DNA of 64,000 nt from Streptomyces sp. G-G2 (GCF_030063135.1 NZ_JASISO010000030.1:42905-106904), one strand, 5' to 3'; counted from the stretch's first letter, positions 49,094-59,253 are shown. Translations and numbers: made by a program. Notes: a model not told the origin generated them from the sequence alone.

Positions 49094-49825
49094 TTATCCG
49101 GCCGCGCGGTCCAGGAGGGGGGCCGCCCAGGCCGGGAGGCTGGACGGGGCCGGGTGGGCCGGACGGGGGTCCGTCGTGATGCCGATGCCGCCCGCCGGGT
49201 CGCCGTACGTGAAGCGGTCCGACCACCACAGCCAGGAGCGGACGAACAGGGCGGCGCTCCACGCCAGGGCGAGGGCGCCGCGCTGGTCCGGGGTCTCGTA
49301 CCAGTAGCTGGTGAGCACCACCGCGCGGGAGACCGCCTCGTCCGTGTCGGCCGGACAGGAATCGGCGGTGAGCCCGGCGGACAGGACGGACGCGGCGAAG
49401 CGGTTGTCCGCGAGCAGCCCGCCGACATCGCCGACGACCGCGTCCACGAGGTCCGCCGGGAGGTCCAGGGCGTACTCCTCCAGCCGTGCCAGGAGTTCGG
49501 GCAGCGCCGGATCGGCGGCCGTCTCCGGCCCCGGGACCACCCGCAGGTCGTCCAGCAGCCCGGTGGCCTGCGCGGGCCGGGCGGCCAACAGGTGTACATA
49601 GGCCAGCGCGCGCAGGGTCTGCCAGCGGCACAGGGTGTCCAGCAGAGCGATCCGCGAGGCGCGGAAGGCCAGCCGCACCGGCCAGTCGGCCGCCCGGACC
49701 CGGTGCCCGAGCGCCCGCAGGTCCGCGGGCACCGGGGCGGGGAAGACCAGTCTCCGGCCGGGATCGTAGGACGGCTTCGATCGGTAGCCCGGCCACTGCC
49801 GCGCTCCAGGGTCCTCGCTACTCAT
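49094..49825 (-). CDS. Uncharacterised protein downstream of rhs, candidate immunity protein
   Basis: A 243-aa, mainly helical cytosolic protein rich in Trp and Arg (LDTLCRWQTLRALAYVHLL, LFVRSWLWWSDRFTYG). No family is recognised. It starts at ATG 49825, inside the rhs gene (8-nt overlap, with GAGG 4-5 nt upstream), so it is translated together with the toxin-like protein, the position of immunity genes in polymorphic-toxin systems. It is longer than most immunity proteins and could instead be a chaperone or unrelated factor. Confidence 0.55.
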   Translation of the reverse strand: MSSEDPGARQWPGYRSKPSYDPGRRLVFPAPVPADLRALGHRVRAADWPVRLAFRASRIALLDTLCRWQTLRALAYVHLLAARPAQATGLLDDLRVVPGPETAADPALPELLARLEEYALDLPADLVDAVVGDVGGLLADNRFAASVLSAGLTADSCPADTDEAVSRAVVLTSYWYETPDQRGALALAWSAALFVRSWLWWSDRFTYGDPAGGIGITTDPRPAHPAPSSLPAWAAPLLDRAAG

Positions 49826-52800
49826 TGACCTCATCCGGATTCGGGGTTCGCCACTTCGCCGCGTCCTTGCCGTCGCGCGGAGTGATGTAGTTCGAGAGGT
49901 CCTTCTCCTCGATGTGGTAGGCGTGGATCATATGGTCCTGGCGGATGATCACCACCGGATTGCCGGCGCCGTCCCGCAGACCGCGGTCGATGATGATCCG
50001 CGCTCCCGACACATCGTCCACGTAGTTGGCCGGTGCGCGCAGCTGGCCGTTCAGGTACTTCTCCAGCTTCGCTTCGTCGGCCCCGATGCCCGACAGGTAG
50101 TGGTTCGCCTTGCCGCTCTCCGCCTCGTTGAGCTGGTGGTCGACGCCCTGCGCCGTCCGGGTGCTGTCCGAGTACGGAGCCAGTCCGAACGGGTCGCACC
50201 ACTGGTGCGGGTTCGAGACGTACGCCGACGGGTTCTGCGCCGGGGCGAGGCCCAGCGGGTCCGGGCTCAGGTAGCGAGCGGTCTCGGGGTCGTACGAACG
50301 GAAGTAGTTGTAGTGCAGACCCGATTCGGGGTCGAAATACTGGCCGGGGAAACGCAGCGGGGTGTAGGCGGTGGAGTCCCGGCTCCAGGCCGTGGAGCCC
50401 CACAGGGTCGACCGGCCGCGCCAGGCCAGCGCTCCCCGCTCGTCGACGAGCTCGGTGGGCGCGCCCACCAGGTCGGTGACGATGGCGTAGAACCGCTCGT
50501 CCACCACCTCCTGGGATGCGGTCAGGATCCGTTCGGTCTGCGCCAGCGGCCGCAGACCCCGGTGGTCCCAGGTCACGGCGATCCCGTTGGCGCCCTCCGC
50601 CGTGGTGGTGGTCTGCTCGCACAGCAGGTTCCCGTCCCAGGTGAAGACCGTGCGCTCGGCGACCTCCAGGCCGTCGGCCGTCATCCGCTCCTTGGCCGTG
50701 CGGCGGCCCAGCGCGTCGTACGCGTACCGCCAGCGCGTGCCGTCGGGGGTGGTCACGGCCGTGATGCGGTCGTCGGCGTCCCACTCGTAGCGCCATGTGT
50801 CGGGCTTGCGCGAGAGCCGGGCCTTCTGCCGCAGCACGACCCGTCCCAGGGCGTCGTACTCGTGGCGCACCCGGCCCGCCGTCAGCAGCCGGGTGCCCGC
50901 GTAGGCGCGGGGGCCGGTGGCGTCCTGCCCGCCGGGGTGGGAGCCGGGCCAGGAGGCGGAGGCCTGGTTCCCCGCCTCGTCGTAGGCGTACCGCTCGGTC
51001 CAGTTCTCCGCGTGCACGGCCGTCACCCGGCCGCGCGGGTCGAGATCGAAGGTGCGCGGGCCGGCCAGCAGGTCGTCGATCCCGGTCAGCACTCCGTCGT
51101 CCCGGTAGGTGTACCCGCGGCGCTGGAGGACGCTCTCGCCGGCGCCGGTCAGCAGCTGGCCCGTCAGTCGGCCCGCCGCGTCCCAGCCGCTGCTCAGGGT
51201 GACCACGTCGCCGTAGGTACGGGTGAGCTCCCGGCCCGCCGCGTCGTGGGCGAAGCCGATCCGGCGCCCCGCCGTGGTCAGGGCGTCGGGGCGGCCCGCG
51301 GCGTCGAACGACCAGGCGGCGGTGGCACCCGTCGGCGTGGTCCGGCCGGCGCGGCGGCCCGCGGCGTCGTACGCGTGGACGAGCCTGCGGCCGTCGACCG
51401 CTTCCTCCAGCAACCGGCCCGTTCGGTCCCGCAGCCGGGTCAGTACGCAGTCCCCGCGCACCGCGACCGCGAGCTGGTCGAAGACGTCGTACTCGTACGT
51501 GGTCACCGTGCCCGCGGCGTCCTTGCGGACGGGCCGGCCCAGCGCGTCGCGCTCGTATGTGACCACCTGCCCGAGCGCGTCGCCGCGACTCAGGAGTTGG
51601 CCCGCCGCGTCGTACTCATACCGCAGCGTCCGGCCGTCGAAGTCCGTCTCCGCGACGAGCTGCCCCGCCGCGTCGTACACGTACTCCCAGGTCAGGCCCT
51701 GGGGGTTGCGCACGCCGGTGAGTCGCAGCCCTGCGTCGTAGGTGTACTCGTGGCGAGAGCCGTCGGCGTCGGTGCGGGCCGAGACCGCGTCGAAGTGTGT
51801 GTACTCGAAGCGCACCGGGCCGCCGCTCGGGCCGTCCGCACGGGTCAGGCAGTTGCCCTCGCCGTCGTAGGTCCAGGAGCGGTCGTCACCGCCCGGGGCG
51901 CTGCGGTGCAGCGGTTTGCCCTCCACCGACCACCGCGTGCGCGTGACCGCGCCGAGCGGGTCGCGGACGGCGGTCGTCCGCCCGAAGGCATCGCGCTCGT
52001 ACGTGGTCGTGGCGCCGAGCCGGCCGGTGACCGCGACGGGCAGCCCCGCCCGGTCGGTGCGGACCCGGGTCACCGCGCCCAGCGGGTCCGTGACCGCGGT
52101 GATGTGGCCGAGCTCGTCGTACGCGATGCGGGTGACGGACCCGTCGGCCCGGGTGACCGAGGTGCGGTTGCCGCGCCCGTCGTAGGTCTGGCGGACGACG
52201 CTGCCGTCCGGGGCGATCACCTTCACCGGGCAGCCGAGTTCGTCGTACTCCGCCCTCGCCTCCCGGCCGTCCGGGCGGATCACCGAGACGAGCAGGCCCC
52301 GGTCGTCGTACGTGCTGTGCGTGGTGCGGCCGAGCGGGTCGGTGCTCGACGTCGGCCGGCCCCGGCCGTCGTACGCGTAGCGGGTGACCGCGCCGAGCGG
52401 GTCGGTCTCGGCGACCACCCGGTAGCGCGCGTCGAACAGGTAGCGCCGGGTGTGGCCCTCAGCGGTGGTCATGCGCGTCATGCGCAGGCCGGTCGTCGCG
52501 TCCACCTCGTCGTAGCCGAAGGTGAGGGCGATGTGGCCCGCCTCGCCGGCCTCCGCGACACAGCGGTCCAGCTCGTCGTACGCGTACGCGTAGCGGCTGC
52601 CGTTGGTGTCGGTCCAGGAGGTGATGCGGGCCCGGTCGTCGTAGGTGAGACGCAGCGGCAGACCGGAGGAGTTGGTGATCTCGGTCAGGTGCCCTTCGGT
52701 GTAGCCGTACGCGAGGATCCGCGGGCCGCCGGCCAGGTGGAGGGCGGTGATCCGGCCGTCCGCGGTCTCGAAGCGCAGGTGTTGGCCGCCGGAGTGGGTG

Positions 52801-54542
52801 ATGCCCAGCGGGGTGCCGTGGGCGTCGTACTCGAAGGTGATCAGGTTGCTGTTGCGGTCTTCCAGCTGGGTGATCGCCGCGAGGCCGTACGCGTGGTCGG
52901 ACGCGTGGTCGGACGTGCGGTCGCGGGCCTGCTCGGGGCCCTGCCCGTACCCGTACGCGTCGCCGTACCGACCGTCGGCCATCAGGGCGAAGCGGCGGAC
53001 GTGGCCCGTCGCGGGGTCGGTCAGCGTCCAGTCGCCGTCCGGGGTCCGCTCCAGCGGGTGGGGCGGGGCCGACGCGGACACCGGGAGGACCGCAAGGCCG
53101 GGCGCCGGGTGCGGGTAGCCGACGACGAGGCCGTCCTGCGTCACCAGGACGACGCCCTCGGCATCGATCTCCAGGTGCTGGTCGATCGTGGACGCCCAGG
53201 TCGGTCCGAACCAGCGGCCCGCCGTGTAGCCGGACTCCGCGCGGCGCGTGAAGACGAGCGGAAGGGTGCCGGGCAGGACCACGTCCGTCTGCGGCAGGTA
53301 CATCCGGCCGGTGGCGAGGTCGACCGGGTCGGTGTACTTGCTGGGCTTCTCCAGGTCCGGCCGCTCGTCCGGGTGCGGGCCGCGCTCGCCCAGGCCCGTG
53401 CGCCCCGGGCCCTTCTTGCCGTCGTCGAGGTGTTCGAGGTCCCTGGCGCCCTTCGCGCCCGCGCCGATCTCGCCCAGGCCCTTGTCGGCGAGGAGCTGCG
53501 GGATCAGCTTGCCGATGCCCTCGGAGGGGTCCTTCATGAACTCGTCGAGCATCTGCTTGCCGGCACCCCACGGGTCGTTGACCGCGGTGACCAGGCCCGC
53601 GGCCGTCGAGTTCAACTGCGTCGCGTACTCGGCCGGGTGGGTGAGGTTGTACGGGTCCGTCGGGTTCAGCGAACGGGCGAAGTCGACCATGTCGGCGGCG
53701 CCCTTGATGACACCGCCCGACAAGTGCGTTTTGGCGAGGTCCAGATAGTCCATGCCGTCGCCGAACTGCTTGGCGTACGAGGGCTTGGGCGGAGCCGCGT
53801 CGCGGGCCGCGCGGACCGCCGTACGGACCGTCTCCGCGACCTCGTTGCGCTGCTTGCGCGCGCCGTCGAGTTTGTCCTGGGCGGCCGTCGCCAGGGCCGG
53901 GCCCGGATCGGTGAAATCCTCCGAAGGCCTCGACGGCAGCGGGTCCTTCTTCGCCTTGAGCGCGTCGTTGTAGGTGTCGACCAGCTTGTTGTGCGCGTTG
54001 CGGGCGTCGGTCGAGACCTTCTTCGCGTGGTCGTAGGCCTCCAGGGCCTCCTTCGCCTGGCCCTGCGCCCACTCCACCGTCTCCGCGAACCGCGCCATCG
54101 CGTCCGCGGCCTTCCCGAAGGACTCCGCCGCCTTGAACCACTGCGGCGGCTCCTTGGCCACCGTCTCGCGGAAGGCGTCCGCCGTCTTGCCCTTGAGGCC
54201 GTCGGGGTCCGTCATGCCCTTGAGGCCGTTGCCGACCAGCGTGAAAGAGCGCTCGAAGTCGCTCAGGTGCGAGATCTGAGCCCGGATCTTGGAGACGCTG
54301 CCGTAGACCAGCTTCCTCGGGTCGTCCGTCTGCCCGAGCTCCATCTCGGAGACGTCGGCGCCCAGTTGGTTGGCGGCCGAGCGGCTCTTGTCGCGGATCC
54401 AGTCGCCGGCGTCGTCCAGACCGACCTTGTCGGCGAGCCCGGCCACCTTGTCGCCGGTCCATTCGATCGCGTCGCCGACATCCTCGGTCCGGTCCTCGAA
54501 CCAGTCCTCGACCGGATCGGGAATGAAGTCCCCGAGCCCCAT
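49818..54542 (-). CDS. Rhs/YD-repeat polymorphic toxin
   Basis: A 1,574-aa protein. The first 380 residues are Ala-rich and helical, with a likely secretion or packing role and no signal peptide. DUF6531-type sequence (DPVDLATGRMYLPQTDVVLP, around 390-410) opens the shell, followed by dozens of YD repeats (RYEYDAAGQLLSRGDALGQ, YDGRGRPTSSTDPLGR). The conserved core end is YLSPDPLGLAPAQNPSAYVS then CDPFGLAPY near 1450. The last 117 residues are a unique tip (HYLSGIGADEAKLEKYLNG; GNPVVIIRQDHMIHAYHIEE), presumed toxin, of unknown activity. It is preceded by a WXG-like partner and an SseB-like gene, and followed by a candidate immunity gene. Confidence 0.9.
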   Translation of the reverse strand: MGLGDFIPDPVEDWFEDRTEDVGDAIEWTGDKVAGLADKVGLDDAGDWIRDKSRSAANQLGADVSEMELGQTDDPRKLVYGSVSKIRAQISHLSDFERSFTLVGNGLKGMTDPDGLKGKTADAFRETVAKEPPQWFKAAESFGKAADAMARFAETVEWAQGQAKEALEAYDHAKKVSTDARNAHNKLVDTYNDALKAKKDPLPSRPSEDFTDPGPALATAAQDKLDGARKQRNEVAETVRTAVRAARDAAPPKPSYAKQFGDGMDYLDLAKTHLSGGVIKGAADMVDFARSLNPTDPYNLTHPAEYATQLNSTAAGLVTAVNDPWGAGKQMLDEFMKDPSEGIGKLIPQLLADKGLGEIGAGAKGARDLEHLDDGKKGPGRTGLGERGPHPDERPDLEKPSKYTDPVDLATGRMYLPQTDVVLPGTLPLVFTRRAESGYTAGRWFGPTWASTIDQHLEIDAEGVVLVTQDGLVVGYPHPAPGLAVLPVSASAPPHPLERTPDGDWTLTDPATGHVRRFALMADGRYGDAYGYGQGPEQARDRTSDHASDHAYGLAAITQLEDRNSNLITFEYDAHGTPLGITHSGGQHLRFETADGRITALHLAGGPRILAYGYTEGHLTEITNSSGLPLRLTYDDRARITSWTDTNGSRYAYAYDELDRCVAEAGEAGHIALTFGYDEVDATTGLRMTRMTTAEGHTRRYLFDARYRVVAETDPLGAVTRYAYDGRGRPTSSTDPLGRTTHSTYDDRGLLVSVIRPDGREARAEYDELGCPVKVIAPDGSVVRQTYDGRGNRTSVTRADGSVTRIAYDELGHITAVTDPLGAVTRVRTDRAGLPVAVTGRLGATTTYERDAFGRTTAVRDPLGAVTRTRWSVEGKPLHRSAPGGDDRSWTYDGEGNCLTRADGPSGGPVRFEYTHFDAVSARTDADGSRHEYTYDAGLRLTGVRNPQGLTWEYVYDAAGQLVAETDFDGRTLRYEYDAAGQLLSRGDALGQVVTYERDALGRPVRKDAAGTVTTYEYDVFDQLAVAVRGDCVLTRLRDRTGRLLEEAVDGRRLVHAYDAAGRRAGRTTPTGATAAWSFDAAGRPDALTTAGRRIGFAHDAAGRELTRTYGDVVTLSSGWDAAGRLTGQLLTGAGESVLQRRGYTYRDDGVLTGIDDLLAGPRTFDLDPRGRVTAVHAENWTERYAYDEAGNQASASWPGSHPGGQDATGPRAYAGTRLLTAGRVRHEYDALGRVVLRQKARLSRKPDTWRYEWDADDRITAVTTPDGTRWRYAYDALGRRTAKERMTADGLEVAERTVFTWDGNLLCEQTTTTAEGANGIAVTWDHRGLRPLAQTERILTASQEVVDERFYAIVTDLVGAPTELVDERGALAWRGRSTLWGSTAWSRDSTAYTPLRFPGQYFDPESGLHYNYFRSYDPETARYLSPDPLGLAPAQNPSAYVSNPHQWCDPFGLAPYSDSTRTAQGVDHQLNEAESGKANHYLSGIGADEAKLEKYLNGQLRAPANYVDDVSGARIIIDRGLRDGAGNPVVIIRQDHMIHAYHIEEKDLSNYITPRDGKDAAKWRTPNPDEVNE

Positions 54543-55099
54543 CAGCCCTTGCCCCCCTCGACCTGGTCCAGCAGATCCTTCAGCGAGCCGATTTTGCCGG
54601 TGGACGTCAGCTTGTCACCGGTGTCGGACCAGGTCTTCCCGATGTCCTTGGCGCCCTTCTCGAACGACTCGGCGCTGTAGTCCGGCTTGTAGACGTCGGC
54701 CCGGAAGATGTCGCCCCAGTCCTTGTTCGCCACCTCCTCGTCAGAGGCGTGCGGATTGCCGTACGCGGCGTTCGCCACCACCTTGAAGGCGCCCTGGACG
54801 TAGTGGTCCTCCTCCCAGATCGTGCCGGCGGCGATACCGAGGGAGTGCGCGAGGGTACTGGCGTTCTGCACGAGGCTCCGTACGCCCCACTCCCAGCTCT
54901 CGCAGAAGTCCTCGAAGTCCTTGGACAGGCCCATGTGGCCCGCTTCCATGCCCGTCATGGCCAGGTCGCTGAAACCCGCGCCCTGGGCGGCACCCGCGGC
55001 GTCGCTGGATTCACGCAGCTCCCCGATGGCCGTGCGCAGGCCGTCCTGGACCGCCTTGACCGCCTCGGGGGAGACTACGAGGTCCCCGTCGCCCGCCAT
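54542..55099 (-). CDS. WXG100/ESX-like partner protein of the Rhs toxin
   Basis: A 185-aa helical acidic protein. LVVSPEAVKAVQDGLRTAIGEL and DFCESWEWGVRSLVQNAS form the two-helix hairpin with a W-x-W turn characteristic of WXG100-related proteins exported by type VII systems. It is translated just before the Rhs protein (adjacent stop and start at 54542) and could be its chaperone or export partner, though no type VII genes are in the window. It begins one base inside the SseB-like gene's stop. Confidence 0.65.
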   Translation of the reverse strand: MAGDGDLVVSPEAVKAVQDGLRTAIGELRESSDAAGAAQGAGFSDLAMTGMEAGHMGLSKDFEDFCESWEWGVRSLVQNASTLAHSLGIAAGTIWEEDHYVQGAFKVVANAAYGNPHASDEEVANKDWGDIFRADVYKPDYSAESFEKGAKDIGKTWSDTGDKLTSTGKIGSLKDLLDQVEGGKG

Positions 55100-55563
55100 C
55101 AGGAGGCATCCGTTCGGTCGGCGTCCACGGCGTCCACGGCGTACGCGGCTCCCGCGGCGTCCACGGCGTACGCGTCAGGGACGATGCCCGAGACCGGTGG
55201 GAAGAACATGGAGCCGTCCGCGTCGGCCACGTTGACGACCACGCCCGCCGGGCCACCGACCATCGGGACGACGGCGTCGGTGAGCCGGGCTCCGAGGACC
55301 GCGAGGTACTCCCACTCCCGGTCGGCGTCCGCGCGCGCCACCGCGAACCGGGCCAGGGCGTCTTCGTCCGTGAAGGCGTAGAGCCAGCGGACCCCGCCCG
55401 TGACGGCCGACATCAGACCGCCGTGGGATCCGTCGGTGTCCTGTGAGCCCGCGGCGCCGTCGGCTAGCGGGACCAACAGGACAGCGCGGCGGAATTCGCC
55501 CAGCAGGCGCGCCGGGTCACCCCCGCCTCCGCGGATCGCGGCTATCTCCACGGTCAGTTCCAT
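55099..55563 (-). CDS. SseB-like protein of the rhs operon
   Basis: A 154-aa protein with the N-terminal SseB-type fold often found beside actinobacterial toxin or ESX loci: LLGEFRRAVLLVPLAD, then GVRWLYAFTDEDALARFAV and GGPAGVVVNVADADGSMFFP. Its function is not known, but SseB-like proteins in such loci are thought to assist type VII export. ATG 55563 is preceded by AAGGGGG. It is the first gene of the leftward rhs operon and is divergent from a decayed regulator on the other strand. Confidence 0.68.
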   Translation of the reverse strand: MELTVEIAAIRGGGGDPARLLGEFRRAVLLVPLADGAAGSQDTDGSHGGLMSAVTGGVRWLYAFTDEDALARFAVARADADREWEYLAVLGARLTDAVVPMVGGPAGVVVNVADADGSMFFPPVSGIVPDAYAVDAAGAAYAVDAVDADRTDAS

Positions 55564-56053
55564 GACGCATGACCCCCTTCGGGAGATCGGCTCCCGCAGC
55601 AAGATACGTGCGCCCGGCCCCCGGCGGTTCCGTGAGGGCGCATCGAATCTCGCCGACCGCGCGGCCGCGGCCCCGGGACGCCGCCGGAACGCCGCCGTCT
55701 GGGCCAACTTCCGCCAGGTCAACGTCACTCTGCACCAGATCAGCGCCGCCGTGTCCTTCGGCGGCGCCGGCATCGCCCTCGACGCCGCCCGGCCGCCCGC
55801 CCGCTCATGCGCCGCCACATCCCGGTCCCCCGAGCGCCGGGCCGCCCTGTGGGTGGAAGCCGCGCGAGCCTACGCGCAGCAGGGCCGCCTCGCCGACGGC
55901 TGCCGGGCCCTGCGGATCGCGGAGACCTGCGCGGCCCAGGACGTACGGCGCCCGGCCGTCCGGGACCTGGTCGCCGACATGGCGGCCCGGGACCGCCGTC
56001 GTACGCTGCCAGAGCTCCACCACTTCAGCCGCCGACTGGGAGTACCCGCGTGA
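55562..56053 (+). pseudogene. Remnant of an XRE-type regulator C terminus
   Basis: An open frame overlaps the SseB-like start on the opposite strand. From about 55688 it resembles the tetratricopeptide-like C-terminal domain of Streptomyces XRE-family regulators (AARAYAQQGRLADGCRAL, EDVRRPAVRDLVADMAAR-like). No helix-turn-helix remains, so this is the truncated end of a regulator gene. Confidence 0.5.
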
Positions 56054-56184
56054 CCGGGCCGCAGCGCAAGCTGTTCCTGTACGTCGTCGTCTGCGCGGCC
56101 GGGAAGATCCGCTTGGTCAGGCTTGTGAAGCTCACGACTGGCCATCATCGTTTCAGTCGCCTGTACGTCAAGGCCCTTTGTTGA
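56050..56184 (+). pseudogene. Truncated flavoprotein start
   Basis: GTG 56050 overlaps the stop of the regulator remnant and reads GPQRKLFLYVVVCAAGK, the typical N terminus of the flavoprotein (DfpA-like) gene that follows such XRE regulators in Streptomyces. Homology ends at about 56103 with a switch to AT-richer DNA, the border of the rhs-tip/immunity region. The remaining 56185-56290 has no gene. Confidence 0.55.
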
Positions 56185-56290
56185 AATGCTTACCGAGAGT
56201 CAGGCGTCAAGTTTCGGCGCTCCCTTGAGTCTATGTTTCCAGTCACGTCTTGATCGGAGATTTCTCATAGATGCAAATCGCCGCTCCTTA

Positions 56291-56746
56291 TTACACGACA
56301 CCCCACACGGCTTCAAGTTCCTGGCAGTGAACGATGATCGACGCATCTGTCAGCGCAATTTCATGGATACAGCCCTCTTGCCGAGGAAGGATCTCGTCGA
56401 GCAGCACTGTATCAGCCTGCATCCAGTCAATCGATTGGTCATAGTCGATCGAGAAATGCGAGACCCCGGAGTACTGAATCCGAAGGCCGGATTCGTGCTT
56501 CCGTTGGTTGGGGGCGAACTCGATAGCCAGAACTCCGCGCTTGTCCGTCGGCACCGAGATGCTCGCTAGTTCGAGGTCCTTTACGCAACGGCTACTACGC
56601 ATGCTGTAGTGCCCCGCGTCGGAGGCAAAGGCCCAGGCGCCCATAGGCAACGCGTCCCGCAGCTGCGGAAGCTCGGCTAGGTAGGCACTCGAGTCCAGGT
56701 TGAATCCGTGGATCTCTGAATCCCAGTCCGCCTTTACAAATTTCAT
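56291..56746 (-). CDS. Putative immunity protein for the truncated rhs tip
   Basis: A 151-aa soluble protein, MKFVKADWDSEIHGFNLDSS..., with no known domain recognised. Its ATG overlaps the stop of the rhs 3' end (ATGA), the standard toxin-immunity coupling. Its base composition, like that of the last 300 bp of the rhs gene, is clearly less G+C-rich than the rest of the window, showing that tip and immunity arrived together from another source. Confidence 0.65.
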   Translation of the reverse strand: MKFVKADWDSEIHGFNLDSSAYLAELPQLRDALPMGAWAFASDAGHYSMRSSRCVKDLELASISVPTDKRGVLAIEFAPNQRKHESGLRIQYSGVSHFSIDYDQSIDWMQADTVLLDEILPRQEGCIHEIALTDASIIVHCQELEAVWGVV

Positions 56747-58455
56747 TTACAACCTTCCGATGCAAGACGAGGGCGCTGCCGTTTATCTCCGGAGACGTCC
56801 TCGGTCCCCTTCGGGCCGATTCGCCCGGTCAGCCGCAGGGTGTCGACAGCTCTCCCCTTAAGTGCGTTCTCTACGCTGGGTGGTACGTCGACATCTGCGG
56901 CTGTCGTGCCGTGCTTGTTGAACCAGTCATCGCTACCATAAATACCCACCTCTCGGCCTGATTTATCGTAGACGTGAATTTCAAAATCTGTACCCTTCGT
57001 TCCTTCTTGCCATTTATCCAATCGTCCTCGATACCCTTGACCGAGGTCCAGCGGATCCTTCGGTCCTCGTGCAGCAAGCCCCAGGGGGTCGGTCCAGCTC
57101 AACGCGTTCACAACGTAAGCGTGGTGGTTGGGGCTCGGTTCCAGGCTCATGGGGTCGGCGCTAATGTACCTGGCGGTTTCTGGATCGTAGTAACGGAAGA
57201 AGTTGTAGTTCAGGCCCGTTTCCGGGTCTGCGTATTGGCCGGGAAACCGGAGTGGGCACTCTACGGATGTGGTGTCCGTGGAGGCGGGGAAGTTCGTGCC
57301 CCAGAGGGTGGTGCGGCGCTGCCAGGGCAGTTCTCCGTCGGGTGTGACCAGTTCGGTCGGCGTGCCGAGAGTGTCCGTGATGACGGCGTGGAAGCGGGTG
57401 CTGTAGTCAGTGGCCGCGGTGTCCTGGACCAGTTTGGCCAGCAGCGACGTTCCGGGCTCTCGGACGAGGGGTTTGTGGTTTGTCTGGGTGAGGGGGTGGT
57501 GGGTGCCGGGGGCGTAGTCCCAGGTAGTGACCTGGCCGTCGACTGTCTGCCGTTCGGCCAGGCGTAGGCCGTCCCAGGTGAAGTCTGTGCGGTCGGCGGC
57601 CGAGCCGTCTTCGGTCAAGCGGTGCTTGGAGATCCGGCGCCCCAGCGGGTCGTAGACGTACTGCCAGCGCTCGCCGGCCGGTGCCACTGCCTCGGTCAGG
57701 CGGTCTTCCGCGTTCCAGCTGTAGGTCCACGTCAGCCGCTGACCGCTGAGGAGCTTGCGGGTCTTGCGGATCAGGCGGCCTTGGGCATCGTGTTCGTACA
57801 CTGTGCGGCTGGCGCTGCGGATGAGGGTGCCGGTGAATTCGCGGTCGTCGGCTGTTTCGTGGGCGGGGGAGGTGGCGTGTGTGAGGTTGCCCGCGGCGTC
57901 GTAGGCGTACGTCTCGGTCCAGCCGTGGGCTCGGACGCCCGTGACGCGGCCGATGCCGTCGAGATGGAACCGGCGGGTGCCCGAGGTCAACTCACGGATC
58001 TTGGTGAGGTAGCCGTCCTCGCGGTAGGCGTAGGTGCGGTGCTGAAGGAGGCGCCCGGCCTCGCCCGAACGGCTGGAGAGCGTCTGCTCGGTGAGGCGAC
58101 GGGTGGCGTCCCAGCTCTGGGTGAGGCTGATGCCGCCGCCGAGGTGGCGCTCGGTCTCGCGGCCGGCGGCGTCGTACGCGAAGGTCAGTGAGCCGGCTTC
58201 GGTGTCGAGTCCGGCGGGGGCCCGGTCGGGTCGTAGGACCAGTGCGAGATGAGCTTAGACGGGGTGATTCGCCGGACTACACGGCCGAGCACGTCGTACA
58301 CGTAGGCGGTCGTGCGGCCGTTGACGGTCTCCGTGAGCGTATGACCGAGCGCATCCAGCTCGATGGAAACCTCTGCGTCCGCGTTGGCCGTATGGATCAG
58401 ATCGCCCGATGCACCGTAGGTGTACGTGGTGGCGTTGCCCTCGCCCGGGTGGTGG
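56743..58455 (-). pseudogene. IS-truncated rhs 3' end with an intact toxin tip
   Basis: Reading leftward, rhs core sequence begins at about 58455 next to an IS remnant (HHPGEGNATTYTYGASGD), is frameshifted by one base near 58220 (SHWSYDPTGP then APAGLDTEAGSLTF), and then stays open to 56743. It keeps YD repeats, the core end (YYDPETARYISADPMSLEP, DPLGLAARGPKDP) and a 108-residue tip (FEIHVYDKSGREVGIYGSDD; PPSVENALKGRAVDTL) of unknown activity. Without a 5' end it is silent or a cassette for recombination with a complete rhs. The longest clean frame starts at TTG 57990 (415 codons). Confidence 0.8.
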
Positions 58456-58484
58456 ATCTACCGCTGTCCCGGGCAAGAAGTCGT

Positions 58485-59253
58485 CATGGTGCGCCGGCAT
58501 GAACTGACGAATGCTCAGTGGGAACGGATAGCTCCGCTGCTGCCGGAGACCGGCGGGCCGGGTGGGCGGTGGGCCGATCACCGCACCGTGGTCAACGGTG
58601 TGTTCTACCGGACACGGACCGGGATTCCCTGGCGTGACCTGCCCGAACGCTACGGAACCTGGCAGACCGTCTACGAACGCCACCGTCGCTGGTCGGCCGA
58701 CGGCACCTGGTCAGAAAGGGGGTGGCGAGCGCGTGGACGTAGATGGCCGCGAGGCCCTGGGACGCTCCCGGGGCGGACTGACCAGGAAGATCCACCTGCT
58801 GACCGACGACCGCTGCCGGCCCCTTCTCTGGCTGACCTCACCTGGTCGGCGCGGGACAGTCCGATGTTCATCCCGCTCATGCAGGCCCTGAACGTGGCCC
58901 GCACCGGGCCCGGGCGTCCTCGGACCCGGCCGGACCGGGCCCGCGGCGACAAGGCGTACTCCAGCCGCGCTTACCTGCGCAAACACGGGATCAAAGCAAC
59001 CATCTCGCAGCCCGACCACCAACGCGCGAAGCGCCGCCGACGAGGCCGGGCCGGCGGCCGCCCGCCGGCCTTCGACCGCGAGCAGTACCGCCGACGCAAC
59101 ACCGTCGAACGCACCCTCGGCAAACTGAAACAGCACCGGGCCGTCGCCACTCGGTACGACAAACGCGACTACATCTTCAACGGCACCCTGACCACCGCAG
59201 CCATCAGGATCTGGCTCCGCGACCTCATCAAAGAGCCGTCAGACACTGCCTAG
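58485..59253 (+). pseudogene. Defective IS5-family transposase
   Basis: The N terminus ELTNAQWERIAPLLP and WRDLPERYGTWQTVYER and the C terminus RNTVERTLGKLKQHRAVATRYDKRDY belong to one IS5-type transposase. In between, the correct sequence (EALGRSRGGLTRKIHLLTDD) lies in another frame, and about 45 residues containing the first catalytic Asp block (D-S-x-x-x-R-A-H) are deleted after WSADGTW. The element, about 58456-59262, interrupts the rhs fragment at its left edge. Its terminal repeats were not found. Confidence 0.75.

Noticed and set aside
49914..54680. A 1,588-codon open frame on the plus strand opposite the rhs gene.
   Set aside because: It is an antisense by-product of high third-position G+C: its protein is Arg/Val/Gly-biased with no recognisable domain, while the minus strand reads continuous YD repeats.
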